From assembly GCA_964414715.1 (NCBI GenBank), contig CAYPXN010000092.1:1-10128 (forward strand): a stretch of 10,128 nt of DNA. Direction: 5' to 3'. Of the stretch, positions 1-6,655 are shown piece after piece. Both the position numbers and the translations under genes were made by a program. The first letter of the stretch is position 1, and each line of letters opens with the position of its first letter. Under the pieces are notes generated by a model. It had not been told where the DNA came from, searched no databases, and saw nothing but the letters and a program-made list of their open reading frames with translations. Source of the stretch: CAYPXN01 sp964414715 (GTDB taxonomy: Bacteria; UBA10199; JADFYH01).

Positions 1-394
1 TTCTTACACAAAAAACAACCAGAGGAAATCCCACGGCATATAAATCCAAATAATCCCACACGGGGAGCTTTCGTTTCTTTAAATAAATATACCAACTCAC
101 TCCAATCAGGATAATGGCACCATAAGAAACAAATCCCCCACGCCAAATTTGATAAATATGAGTAGGATGTTCCCAATAGTATCGGGGCTCTTCCACAATA
201 ACGTGAAAAAGGCGGGAGCCCACCACTCCTGCAATGGTTCCGATAATTCCCAAATCCAACACCACCACCTGAGAAAGACCTTTCTTGGGAGCTCGATAAT
301 AGGCATAAAAAGTCGCCACCAAGGACGCCATCATCAGCATGAAACTGAAAGTCGGGATGACAAAATCACCCTGCTTAATCAAAAATGGAAACAT
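1..394 (-). CDS. lgt: Prolipoprotein diacylglyceryl transferase, N-terminal part (runs off the left edge)
   Basis: Lgt is an inner-membrane enzyme that transfers diacylglyceryl from phosphatidylglycerol to the lipobox cysteine of prolipoproteins, the first step of lipoprotein maturation. Reading from the ATG at 394-392 gives 131 residues before the edge; the family is usually 260-300 long, so about half is present. Visible are several hydrophobic membrane segments, the G-x-x-G-S-R-L-F-H-V stretch (about residues 56-65) and the W-R-G-G-F-V-S-Y-G segment (84-92). The latter aligns with the GGMSFHGG region of E. coli Lgt; Tyr91 sits where E. coli has the functionally important His103, a substitution I recall from other lineages. 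The start lies 3 nt after the lspA stop, with an AGGGAG ribosome binding site inside the end of lspA, so translation is probably coupled. The identification is firm; the C-terminal half cannot be judged. Confidence 0.93.
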   Translation of the reverse strand, partial: MFPFLIKQGDFVIPTFSFMLMMASLVATFYAYYRAPKKGLSQVVVLDLGIIGTIAGVVGSRLFHVIVEEPRYYWEHPTHIYQIWRGGFVSYGAIILIGVSWYIYLKKRKLPVWDYLDLYAVGFPLVVFCVR

Positions 395-397
395 GAA

Positions 398-919
398 TTA
401 CTCCCTCGTTTTAAGCGTGGAAAAAATGAGAAGTGCAACCCCCACGCTAATTGCTGCATCTGCAATATTGAATGCGGGCCAAACTAAGGCCATTGTATAG
501 TGTTTACCCAACAATGAAAAGTGGACAATCTTATCATTCCAATACCATAGAATAAAATCGACCACATTTCCCCGAAAGATACGATCGATCAAATTTCCCA
601 AGGCACCCCCCAAAATCATCGCCAAGGCGATCAGAATACTTTTATGGGAGTCGGAAGTTTTAATAAAGTAAATGAGCAGAAAAATCAGGGCAGCAGAAGA
701 AACAACATAAAAGAAAACTTCTCTCCAGGGAGAAGCCCAAGCTGCAAACATTCCGAACGCCGCACCGGGATTCCGGTAATGCACCAAATCAAAATAGTGA
801 CTGACGACCGTAAGGTGTTGACCTTCCAACAAATGGTGGTCAATCCAAATTTTTGAGAATTGATCGAGAAAAAGAACAGCAAAGACTATACTCAGCAGAA
901 TACATAATTTTTTTTTCAT
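398..919 (-). CDS. lspA: Lipoprotein signal peptidase (signal peptidase II)
   Basis: This inner-membrane aspartyl protease cleaves the signal peptide from lipid-modified prolipoproteins, acting just after Lgt, whose gene follows by 3 nt. The protein is 173 residues from the ATG at 919-917, against about 160-170 for the family. Four hydrophobic segments are visible. Signature motifs are N-P-G-A-A-F-G (50-56), G-N-L-I-D-R-I (108-114), V-V-D-F-I (119-123) and F-N-I-A-D-A-A-I (150-157). Asp121 and Asp154 match the E. coli catalytic pair Asp114 and Asp141. About 10-13 extra residues lie between these two motifs compared with E. coli (around 128-145). An in-frame GTG at 943 would add eight residues (MRVKRVFL). 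I prefer the ATG because it gives a normal Lys-rich N terminus and has GAG at 928-930 placed 8 nt upstream. It is the middle gene of ileS-lspA-lgt. Confidence 0.95.
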   Translation of the reverse strand: MKKKLCILLSIVFAVLFLDQFSKIWIDHHLLEGQHLTVVSHYFDLVHYRNPGAAFGMFAAWASPWREVFFYVVSSAALIFLLIYFIKTSDSHKSILIALAMILGGALGNLIDRIFRGNVVDFILWYWNDKIVHFSLLGKHYTMALVWPAFNIADAAISVGVALLIFSTLKTRE

Positions 920-964
920 TAAAAAAACTCGTTTCACCCTCACCCATTCTTCAACTTCGTTCGG

Positions 965-990
965 AATACCCTCTAGGATGAAGGGGTATT
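965..990. repeat. Short inverted repeat in the ileS-lspA spacer
   Basis: AATACCC (965-971) and GGGTATT (984-990) are perfect 7-bp inverted copies around a 12-nt loop, directly after the ileS stop codon. In the operon transcript this could form a small hairpin between ileS and lspA. There is no T-run after it, so it is not a typical intrinsic terminator. It could be a processing or stability element, or part of a degenerate dispersed repeat. Its function is unknown. Confidence 0.4.
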
Positions 991-3804
991 TTATCCCAAC
1001 ACCTTCGCACAGCGCTCACAAACCTGGGGATGCTTTTCATTTCGGCCCACGGTAATCGTGAAATTCCAACAACGCTCACATTTATTTCCTTCTGCGGCTT
1101 GGACAAGAACTTTCAATTGATCCAAAGCTTCATTCTCGTGGGTAAATTTATCCAATTCATATACCAACACAACTTGAGATACGATAAACAAGGTAGGCCA
1201 TTGTTTTTCATATTCCTTCAGAAGCTTCAGCGTATCCCCTTCCGCCATGATCTTCACCTGGGCTTCCAAAGAAGAACCAATCACCTTCTCCTTGCGTGCC
1301 AGCTCAAGCGCTTTCAAGACTTCATCTCTTACCCGCCGAATTTTTTCGTATTTCACTTCCAAGGCTTCATCCAACCATTCCGTCGGGGCTTTTTTGATTT
1401 GATTCAAGAACACGCTGGGAGCCTTGTCAGAAACTTGAGGCAAATACTTCCAAAATTCTTCCGCGGTAAAAGACAAAACAGGCGCCATCCAGGTAGCCAA
1501 ACCGACCGCCAATTCATAAAGAACGGTCTGGGCAGCACGCCTTTCCACACTTTGCGGAGCAGAGGTATAAAGACGATCTTTGAGAATATCGAGATAGAAG
1601 GAAGAAAGTTCCACGGTACAAAAATGATTCAGGGAATGATAAATCTGATGGAACTCATATTTTGAGTAAGCCTGATCTAGATTTTCTAAAAGCTGTGCAT
1701 AACTGGAAAGGGCCCAGCGATCCAATTCCAAAAGCTTGTCAAAACTTACAGCATCCTTTGCCGGATCAAAATCGTAGAGGTTTCCGACCAAATAACGAAG
1801 GGTATTACGAATTTTCCGGTAAGTTTCAGAAAGACGCGCCAGAATTTCATCGGACACACGAATATCATTTCGATAATCTTCTGCAGCCACCCAAAGACGC
1901 AAAATTTCTGCTCCCATTTTTTTCAAGACATTTTCCGGAGGCACATAATTTTTTGCAGACTTGGAATATTTTCGTCCTTCTCCATCAACCACGAATCCGT
2001 GAGTCAGAACCGTTTTATAGGGTGCTACACCCTGAGTTCCAATCGCCGCCAACAGAGAAGAGTGAAACCATCCACGGTGCTGATCGGAACCTTCGAGATA
2101 AATATCGGCGGGAAATTGGAGACTTTTCCTTTTTTCAAGACCCGCTGCAAAAGAAACTCCGGAATCAACCCCAACATCCAAAATATCTTTTCCGGCCACA
2201 AAATTATTTTTTCCACATTTTTCGCAAGAAGTTCCCGCGGGCAATAAATCTTTCTTTCGATTTTCATCAAAATAAATATCTGCTCCCTCTTTTTCAAAAA
2301 GAGTAGCAATATGTTCGATGATCTTTGAAGAAATGAGAACGTCTCCACAATCCTGACATTCGAAAGCCATGATCGGCACGCCCCACTTGCGTTGGCGGCT
2401 CACACACCAATCTGGTCGATTCTCCACCATCCCGTAAATACGTTCACGTCCCCAAGAAGGAATCCATTCGGTTCTACGAATGGCATCCAGGGCGCGATGC
2501 CTCAAATCCCCTTCCTTCATGGAAATAAACCATTGCGGAGTGGAACGAAAAATCACGGGATGTTTGCAGCGCCAGCAATGGGGATAAGAATGTTGAAGAG
2601 GCTCTTCTTTGAGAAGAGCATTTTTTGATTTCAAAATTTCAATAATTTTAGGATTCGCTTTTAAAACTTGTTCACCGACAAGCTCTTGAAATCCCACCTG
2701 TTCGGTAAATTTCCCTTGATGATCCACGGGATTCAACACTTCCAATCCGTATTTCAAGCCGACTTCGTAGTCTTCTTGCCCATGTCCCGGAGCGATATGA
2801 ACGCAACCCGTCCCCTGTTCCAGAGTAACATGATCAGAAAGCACAATTTGAGATACACGGTCTAAAAACGGATGTTGGGCTTTCAATCCTTCCAACTTTT
2901 TCGCAGGAATACGTTCCAAAAGCTTCGCCTCTTCCATGCCTAAATTTTTTCGGACCGCATCCAGCAAACCTTCTGCAACAATGTAAACTTCTCCGTCTTT
3001 TTCAATCGCAGCATAGGTATAGCTTTTATGTAGGGCGATGGCATTATTGGCAGGAAGAGTCCAAGGCGTGGTTGTCCAGATCACAAAAAAAACTTTTTTT
3101 CCGGACAAGGCCGAAGAAACAGAAGCAAGATCGCTTCTTACTTCAAACTTTACAAAAACCGAGGGAGAAGTGTGATTTTCATATTCCACTTCCGCCTCGG
3201 CAAGAGCCGTCTGGCAATACATGCACCAATAAACCGGTTTACGCCCCCGATACAAAGAACCCGCCGCCACAAACTTACCCAACTCACGGGCAATATTTGC
3301 TTCGTAATCATAACTCATCGTGAGGTAGGGATTTTCCCAATTGGCAAAAACTCCCAAACGTCGAAATTCTTCTTTTTGGATATTTACATATTTTTGGGCA
3401 TATTCACGACAGGCCTGACGAATTTGTACCACGGTCATGTCTTTTTTCTTGGGCCCCAAATCTTTGTCGACTTGCAACTCGATGGGCAAACCATGGCAAT
3501 CCCAACCTGGAATCAGCTCACTTTGATATCCCGAAAGATTTTTATACTTCACGGTAATGTCTTTCAGAATTTTATTCAGGATATGTCCGAAATGGATATG
3601 TCCATTCGCATAGGGAGGTCCATCATGAAGAACAAATTTGGGATGTCCTTCATTTTTTTGGATCATCTTCTCGTAGATTTTTTCTTCCTGCCAACGTTGA
3701 AGGGTTGCGGGCTCTTTGTTAGCCAAGTCTGCCTTCATGGGAAAGTCGGTCTTGGGAAGATTGAGCGTAGTTTTGTAATCAGGCTTGTCGTTATTTTCAG
3801 TCAT
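991..3804 (-). CDS. ileS: Isoleucyl-tRNA synthetase
   Basis: This cytoplasmic class I aminoacyl-tRNA synthetase charges tRNA-Ile with isoleucine and hydrolyses mischarged valine. From the ATG at 3804 it has 937 residues (E. coli about 938), in bacterial-type order: Rossmann domain with the HIGH motif as H-I-H-F-G-H (69-74); CP1 editing domain with T-T-T-P-W (244-248) and H-I-A-P-G-H (336-341), where His336 and Asp345 match the E. coli editing residues; Y-L-E-G-S-D-Q-H-R-G-W (569-579); the KMSKS loop as K-Y-S-K-S (612-616); an anticodon-binding domain; and a C-terminal zinc site C909, C912, C929, C932. An extra C-x2-C pair set (483/486, 527/530) suggests a second zinc ribbon not seen in E. coli. 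The usual D-V-W-F-D-S-G is D-V-G-V-D-S-G here (543-549). An in-frame ATG at 3843 would add 13 residues unlike the family, and its GAGGA abuts the start codon with no spacer. First gene of the operon. Confidence 0.97.
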   Translation of the reverse strand: MTENNDKPDYKTTLNLPKTDFPMKADLANKEPATLQRWQEEKIYEKMIQKNEGHPKFVLHDGPPYANGHIHFGHILNKILKDITVKYKNLSGYQSELIPGWDCHGLPIELQVDKDLGPKKKDMTVVQIRQACREYAQKYVNIQKEEFRRLGVFANWENPYLTMSYDYEANIARELGKFVAAGSLYRGRKPVYWCMYCQTALAEAEVEYENHTSPSVFVKFEVRSDLASVSSALSGKKVFFVIWTTTPWTLPANNAIALHKSYTYAAIEKDGEVYIVAEGLLDAVRKNLGMEEAKLLERIPAKKLEGLKAQHPFLDRVSQIVLSDHVTLEQGTGCVHIAPGHGQEDYEVGLKYGLEVLNPVDHQGKFTEQVGFQELVGEQVLKANPKIIEILKSKNALLKEEPLQHSYPHCWRCKHPVIFRSTPQWFISMKEGDLRHRALDAIRRTEWIPSWGRERIYGMVENRPDWCVSRQRKWGVPIMAFECQDCGDVLISSKIIEHIATLFEKEGADIYFDENRKKDLLPAGTSCEKCGKNNFVAGKDILDVGVDSGVSFAAGLEKRKSLQFPADIYLEGSDQHRGWFHSSLLAAIGTQGVAPYKTVLTHGFVVDGEGRKYSKSAKNYVPPENVLKKMGAEILRLWVAAEDYRNDIRVSDEILARLSETYRKIRNTLRYLVGNLYDFDPAKDAVSFDKLLELDRWALSSYAQLLENLDQAYSKYEFHQIYHSLNHFCTVELSSFYLDILKDRLYTSAPQSVERRAAQTVLYELAVGLATWMAPVLSFTAEEFWKYLPQVSDKAPSVFLNQIKKAPTEWLDEALEVKYEKIRRVRDEVLKALELARKEKVIGSSLEAQVKIMAEGDTLKLLKEYEKQWPTLFIVSQVVLVYELDKFTHENEALDQLKVLVQAAEGNKCERCWNFTITVGRNEKHPQVCERCAKVLG

Positions 3805-3811
3805 AGGCCAC

Positions 3812-3839
3812 AAATTAACACAGAAGGCTTCGCTGTCAA
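3812..3839 (-). promoter_or_regulatory. Candidate sigma70-like promoter for ileS-lspA-lgt
   Basis: On the minus strand there is a perfect TTGACA (3839-3834), a 16-nt spacer and TAATTT (3817-3812), which keeps the three most conserved -10 bases. The predicted start of transcription, about 7 nt further on, falls at 3805-3804, on or next to the A of the chosen ileS ATG. The message could therefore be leaderless, which fits the lack of a ribosome binding site there. The -10 is weak, and this rests only on motif matching. Confidence 0.4.
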
Positions 3840-3864
3840 TCATTCCTCATTGAGAAATCCTACC

Positions 3865-3893
3865 TTTACAGGTCCTACTCCCTTTTGTATAAG
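3865..3893 (+). promoter_or_regulatory. Sigma70-like promoter for galU
   Basis: TTTACA (3865-3870), a 17-nt spacer and TATAAG (3888-3893) each differ from consensus at one position. The expected transcription start is near 3900, leaving a leader of about 30 nt that carries the GAGGAAGGA ribosome binding site at 3911-3919. The site lies between the divergent ileS and galU genes. It also argues against longer galU starts upstream, since 3885 lies within the promoter. Confidence 0.65.
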
Positions 3894-3929
3894 AACGCAG
3901 GGTTAAGCTTGAGGAAGGAAATCGCTTTT

Positions 3930-4802
3930 ATGAAAATACGTAAGGCCATTATCCCTGTGGCTGGTTTGGGTACACGTTTCTTACCTGCTACCAAGGCAGT
4001 TCCCAAGGAACTGCTGCCCGTCGTGGACAAGCCTGCAATACAGTACATTGTAGAAGAAGCCATTGCCTCCGGCATTGAAGAAATTGTCCTGGTAACCGGA
4101 CGAGGGAAACAAAACATTCTCGATTACTTTGACCGCTCTCCTGAATTGGAAGAAGTCCTGATCAAACGTGGCAAAATTGAAATGGCGGATCATCTTCGCA
4201 AGCTTTCTGAATTAGCAGAATTTGTCACCGTGCTTCAACCTCAACCTCTGGGGCTGGGACATGCAATCCTCTGCGCAAGAGATGTTATTGGTGATGAAGC
4301 TTTCGTCATTTGTTTACCGGATGATCTCATCGATTCCAAAACTCCCTGTATTGCCCAAATGATTGATGTTTACGAAAAGCATCAAGGCCCCGTGATTGCA
4401 GTTCAAGAAGTTCCAGAAGATCAAGTCCATCAATACGGAATCATCAAGCCCAAAAAAGTTTCTTCCAAACTTCATCAAATCGAAAATTTGGTGGAAAAAC
4501 CTCCAGCAGCTGATGCAACTTCACGTTTGGGCGTAGTAGGACGTTATCTATTGAGTCCGGATATTTTCAAAATTCTCAAAGAAACCAAAGCAGGCTCCGG
4601 GGGAGAAATTCAACTCACAGATGGTCTTCGGGAACTTGCAAAAATCTCCCCCATGTATGCCATAGAATTTGAAGGAACACGCTACGATACAGGAGATAAA
4701 CTCGGCTTCATCAAGGCCAATCTTGCCTACGGCCTGAAAAGAGGCCATTTTAATGGCAACCTGAAAGATTTTATGCGTGAGTTATTGGGACAATTCGTTT
4801 AA
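3930..4802 (+). CDS. galU: UTP-glucose-1-phosphate uridylyltransferase
   Basis: GalU makes UDP-glucose from UTP and glucose-1-phosphate in the cytoplasm, supplying sugar for lipopolysaccharide, exopolysaccharide and other glucosylated products. The protein is 290 residues, the length of B. subtilis GtaB and slightly shorter than E. coli GalU. The N-terminal nucleotide-binding signature G-L-G-T-R-F-L-P-A-T-K (12-22) is followed by P-K-E-L-L-P-V-V-D-K-P (25-35). L-P-D-D (129-132) is the likely metal and nucleotide site. V-E-K-P (188-191), G-E-I-Q-L-T-D (225-231) and Y-D-T-G-D-K-L-G (252-259, with Lys257) complete the family pattern. The ATG at 3930 is chosen because GAGGAAGGA lies about 10 nt upstream and the protein then begins as its relatives do (M-K-I-R-K-A-I-I-P-V-A-G). 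The next gene starts 9 nt after the stop, so they are probably co-transcribed. Confidence 0.96.
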   Translation: MKIRKAIIPVAGLGTRFLPATKAVPKELLPVVDKPAIQYIVEEAIASGIEEIVLVTGRGKQNILDYFDRSPELEEVLIKRGKIEMADHLRKLSELAEFVTVLQPQPLGLGHAILCARDVIGDEAFVICLPDDLIDSKTPCIAQMIDVYEKHQGPVIAVQEVPEDQVHQYGIIKPKKVSSKLHQIENLVEKPPAADATSRLGVVGRYLLSPDIFKILKETKAGSGGEIQLTDGLRELAKISPMYAIEFEGTRYDTGDKLGFIKANLAYGLKRGHFNGNLKDFMRELLGQFV

Positions 4803-4811
4803 AATTATTGC

Positions 4812-5483
4812 ATGCACAATTTTTTAATTTTCTGGTTTCTTTTTTCAACTTCTTCCCTCTTCCTTTTTCCCTCTTCCCTTCTCCATGCAGATGAAATCAC
4901 TGTCGATGAACTTTCAAAGAACAAGGGAACGGGTGGCTTCCCTGTAGAATGGCACACCTTTCCCCTCCAAGGAGGCAAAGCCAAGCAAGTCTATAAAGTA
5001 GAAGAAGAAAACGGAAAAAAATTCATTCGCGCCTATGACAATCAGGACCTTTCTGTAAGAATTCTCGACGACTTTTTATGGCCGCTCAGCAAATATCCCA
5101 ATTTTTCCTGGCAATGGCGTGCAAGAGAACTTCCCAAAGGCGCCCACGAAGACAATCATGAAGGAAATGACAGTGCCTGTGGTGTGTATGTAGCTTTTGG
5201 AAACTTAAGTGGTGTCGCACTCAAATATGTTTGGAGTACTACACTTCCTGTGGGACATGTCTGGGAAAAGGATCCCGGGAAATTCTACATTATAGTGGCA
5301 GCATCCGGAGCTTCCAAACTCAATCAATGGCAAACGGTGAAAGTCAATATTGCCGAAGATTATAAAAAATATTTCAAAAAAGACCCCAAGAAAGATCCTT
5401 CAGGCATAGGCCTTCTTACAGACGGTAATGCGACACATTCTCCTGCCAGCTGTGATTACATGGACTTCAAGATTTCGGATTAA
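4812..5483 (+). CDS. Exported DUF3047-type protein
   Basis: The biochemical function is unknown. The 223-residue protein begins with a hydrophobic signal peptide (about 1-26, likely cut after L-H-A before D-E), so the mature part should be periplasmic or exported. From memory, the pattern of the rest matches DUF3047, a family common in proteobacteria: F-S-W-Q-W-R-A-R-E-L-P-K-G (98-110), N-D-S-A-C-G-V-Y-V-A-F (119-129), L-K-Y-V-W-S (137-142), W-Q-T-V-K-V-N-I-A-E-D-Y (173-184) and a late G-L-L-T-D-G-N-A-T (200-208). The many alternating hydrophobic strands and Trp residues suggest a beta-sandwich, possibly carbohydrate-binding, but that is inference. It starts 9 nt after galU, hinting at a link with envelope polysaccharide. 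No good ribosome binding site precedes the ATG, so translation may depend on galU. The signal peptide is partly encoded by a 36-nt pure pyrimidine tract. Confidence 0.8.
   Translation: MHNFLIFWFLFSTSSLFLFPSSLLHADEITVDELSKNKGTGGFPVEWHTFPLQGGKAKQVYKVEEENGKKFIRAYDNQDLSVRILDDFLWPLSKYPNFSWQWRARELPKGAHEDNHEGNDSACGVYVAFGNLSGVALKYVWSTTLPVGHVWEKDPGKFYIIVAASGASKLNQWQTVKVNIAEDYKKYFKKDPKKDPSGIGLLTDGNATHSPASCDYMDFKISD
4849..4884 (+). repeat. Pyrimidine simple-sequence tract in the signal peptide
   Basis: This is 36 consecutive C/T bases. It contains two exact copies of TTCCCTCTTCC (4853-4863 and 4867-4877), 14 nt apart. The tract encodes the core of the signal peptide of the DUF3047-type protein. On the opposite strand it shares AAGGGAAGAGG with the purine tract inside priA. 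Confidence 0.7.
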
Positions 5484-5487
5484 AATA

Positions 5488-5516
5488 AAAAAGACCTGAC
5501 AAATGCAGGCCTTTTT
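5488..5516. terminator. Bidirectional intrinsic terminator between converging genes
   Basis: An 11-nt stem (5488-5498 with 5506-5516) encloses a 7-nt loop. The GC part is flanked by A5 on the left and T5 on the right, so each strand gives a hairpin followed by a T-run. On the plus strand one pair (A5494 with C5510) is mismatched; on the minus strand the same position becomes a G-U pair. It sits 4 nt after the DUF3047 stop and 19 nt after the stop of the small minus-strand gene, so it probably ends both transcripts. Confidence 0.88.
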
Positions 5517-5535
5517 CATCTTTTACGATTGTAAA

Positions 5536-5880
5536 CTATTTCTTTTCTGCAAGTTTTGCTTCTTGTGCAGCCAAAGCATCGTAGTCATCCGCACTTTTCA
5601 AAGCCTGACCTTTCAAATTCATGCAATGACCGGTCATAACATTTTCACTTCCTTTATAATGAACATGATCTTTGCCATAGTTTGCTCGCATAGCATCATG
5701 CATGTCCGCAATTTTACGTTGGGCGTCAGCTTGTGATTTATAATAATTGGCTAAGCCTTTATGATCACCCGCCGCAATAGCCTTTTGAGGATCAAAACTG
5801 GCCTGGGCATGTACTGTCGATACACCCGCCATTATCACGATGGCAAACAACGCTAACATCAAGAATGAAACTTTTTTCAT
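5536..5880 (-). CDS. Small exported helical protein of unknown function
   Basis: The protein has 114 residues with a clear signal peptide: M-K-K, a hydrophobic stretch to about 22, then S-T-V-H-A with likely cleavage after Ala25, leaving a mature part of about 89 residues. The mature part is rich in Ala, Lys, Asp, His and Met and looks mainly alpha-helical. It has H-D-A-M (61-64), H-V-H (72-74) and G-H-C-M (84-87), so His, Met and one Cys cluster in the middle; metal binding is possible but unproven. I recall similar unnamed proteins in other Proteobacteria and Nitrospirae, with a conserved His-Cys segment followed by an Ala/Glu/Tyr-rich helix, but I cannot name the family. AAGGAG (5892-5887) lies 6 nt before the ATG, the best ribosome binding site in the window, suggesting high expression. 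It appears monocistronic, ending at the shared terminator. Confidence 0.82.
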   Translation of the reverse strand: MKKVSFLMLALFAIVIMAGVSTVHAQASFDPQKAIAAGDHKGLANYYKSQADAQRKIADMHDAMRANYGKDHVHYKGSENVMTGHCMNLKGQALKSADDYDALAAQEAKLAEKK

Positions 5881-5951
5881 ATATTTCTCCTTTTTAAAAA
5901 TTAAAGTTGATTCTTATTTATGTGGAAAAATTTATGACAATTAAAAACGAA

Positions 5952-5980
5952 ATCATATGACTCAAATCATGAAATGAAAA
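5952..5980 (-). promoter_or_regulatory. Candidate promoter for the small exported protein
   Basis: On the minus strand TTTTCA (5980-5975), a 17-nt spacer and TATGAT (5957-5952) resemble a sigma70 promoter and would give a leader of roughly 65 nt. A second, nearer candidate is TTGTCA (5940-5935), an 18-nt spacer and TAAGAA (5916-5911). The region is very AT-rich, so chance matches are likely; one of the two is needed, as nothing upstream appears co-transcribed. I see no gene in the whole 5881-6008 spacer. Confidence 0.35.
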
Positions 5981-6008
5981 ACTCAGTAAATATGCAAAAC
6001 ATGTGCTC

Positions 6009-6641
6009 CTAAACACCCTTTTTCGGACACAAAGGATTTAAGGCGCATTTTTCACACAAAGGTCTACGCGCTTTACAAATCGCACGGCCGTGCAAAATCA
6101 AAAGATGGGAAAAATCGATCCAGTCTTTTTGGGGAACAATCTTAATCAAATCTAATTCAATTTTCTTGGGATCTTTTTGTTTCGTGAAACCCAAACGATA
6201 AGACAAACGTGCCACATGGGTATCCACCACCACTCCCTCGGCCTTTTCATGCACCACACCCAACACCACATTGGCTGTCTTACGTCCTACTCCTGGCAAC
6301 TGCACCAAATCTTCTAAGGTTTCAGGGACTTTTCCTTTGTACTTTTCCAAAAGAATTTCTGCCATGGTGCGAATATTTCGGGCTTTATTTCGAAAAAAAT
6401 TGATAGAACTCAAATCTTTCTCAAGTTCTGCCGGATTTGCACTCGCAAAGGCTTTCGCATTGGGGTACTTCTTGAAAAGAGTCGGTGTTACCAAATTTAC
6501 CCTTACATCCGTACATTGAGCCGAAAGAATGGTAGCTACCAACATTTCCAGGGCATTTTTATAGTGGAGTGCCGTCTCAGGGTTGGGATAGAGTTTGTGA
6601 AGAGTTTTAAGAATTGATTTTACTTTAAGCTGATCTACCAT
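6009..6641 (-). CDS. nth: Endonuclease III (DNA glycosylase/AP lyase)
   Basis: Nth removes oxidised pyrimidines from DNA and cuts the abasic strand in base-excision repair. From the ATG at 6641 it has 210 residues, matching E. coli Nth (211). The helix-hairpin-helix motif L-P-G-V-G-R-K-T-A is at 115-123 with catalytic Lys121; V-V-V-D-T-H-V contains catalytic Asp140. The C-terminal iron-sulfur cluster ligands are C189, C196, C199 and C205, with the exact C-x6-C-x2-C-x5-C spacing of the family. An in-frame GTG at 6653 would add four residues (MNVN); I prefer the ATG because its N terminus fits the family, though neither has a strong ribosome binding site. It diverges from priA with about 14 bp between start codons, so its promoter must overlap the priA coding region or the message must be almost leaderless. 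I see no clear terminator downstream. Confidence 0.95.
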   Translation of the reverse strand: MVDQLKVKSILKTLHKLYPNPETALHYKNALEMLVATILSAQCTDVRVNLVTPTLFKKYPNAKAFASANPAELEKDLSSINFFRNKARNIRTMAEILLEKYKGKVPETLEDLVQLPGVGRKTANVVLGVVHEKAEGVVVDTHVARLSYRLGFTKQKDPKKIELDLIKIVPQKDWIDFSHLLILHGRAICKARRPLCEKCALNPLCPKKGV

Positions 6642-6655
6642 ATTAACATTCACTT

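Noticed and set aside
1662..2306. Long plus-strand open frames opposite ileS (also 1030-1665 and 3172-3906)
   Set aside because: Their translations are biased shadows of ileS codons, with no start signals or domains, and ileS is intact across them.
3805..3843. A longer IleS starting at ATG 3843 (13 extra residues)
   Set aside because: The added residues do not resemble IleRS N termini, GAGGA touches the ATG with no spacer, and M-T-E-N-N-D-K-P-D-Y-K-T-T-L-N-L-P fits the family start.
3885..3929. A longer GalU starting at TTG 3885
   Set aside because: That start lies inside the promoter, before the predicted transcription start, and the ATG at 3930 has a good ribosome binding site.
3844..3929. 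Possible T-box or other riboswitch upstream of ileS
   Set aside because: The ileS leader is short or absent and I find no T-box sequence, specifier stem or antiterminator; T-boxes are also mainly a Gram-positive feature.
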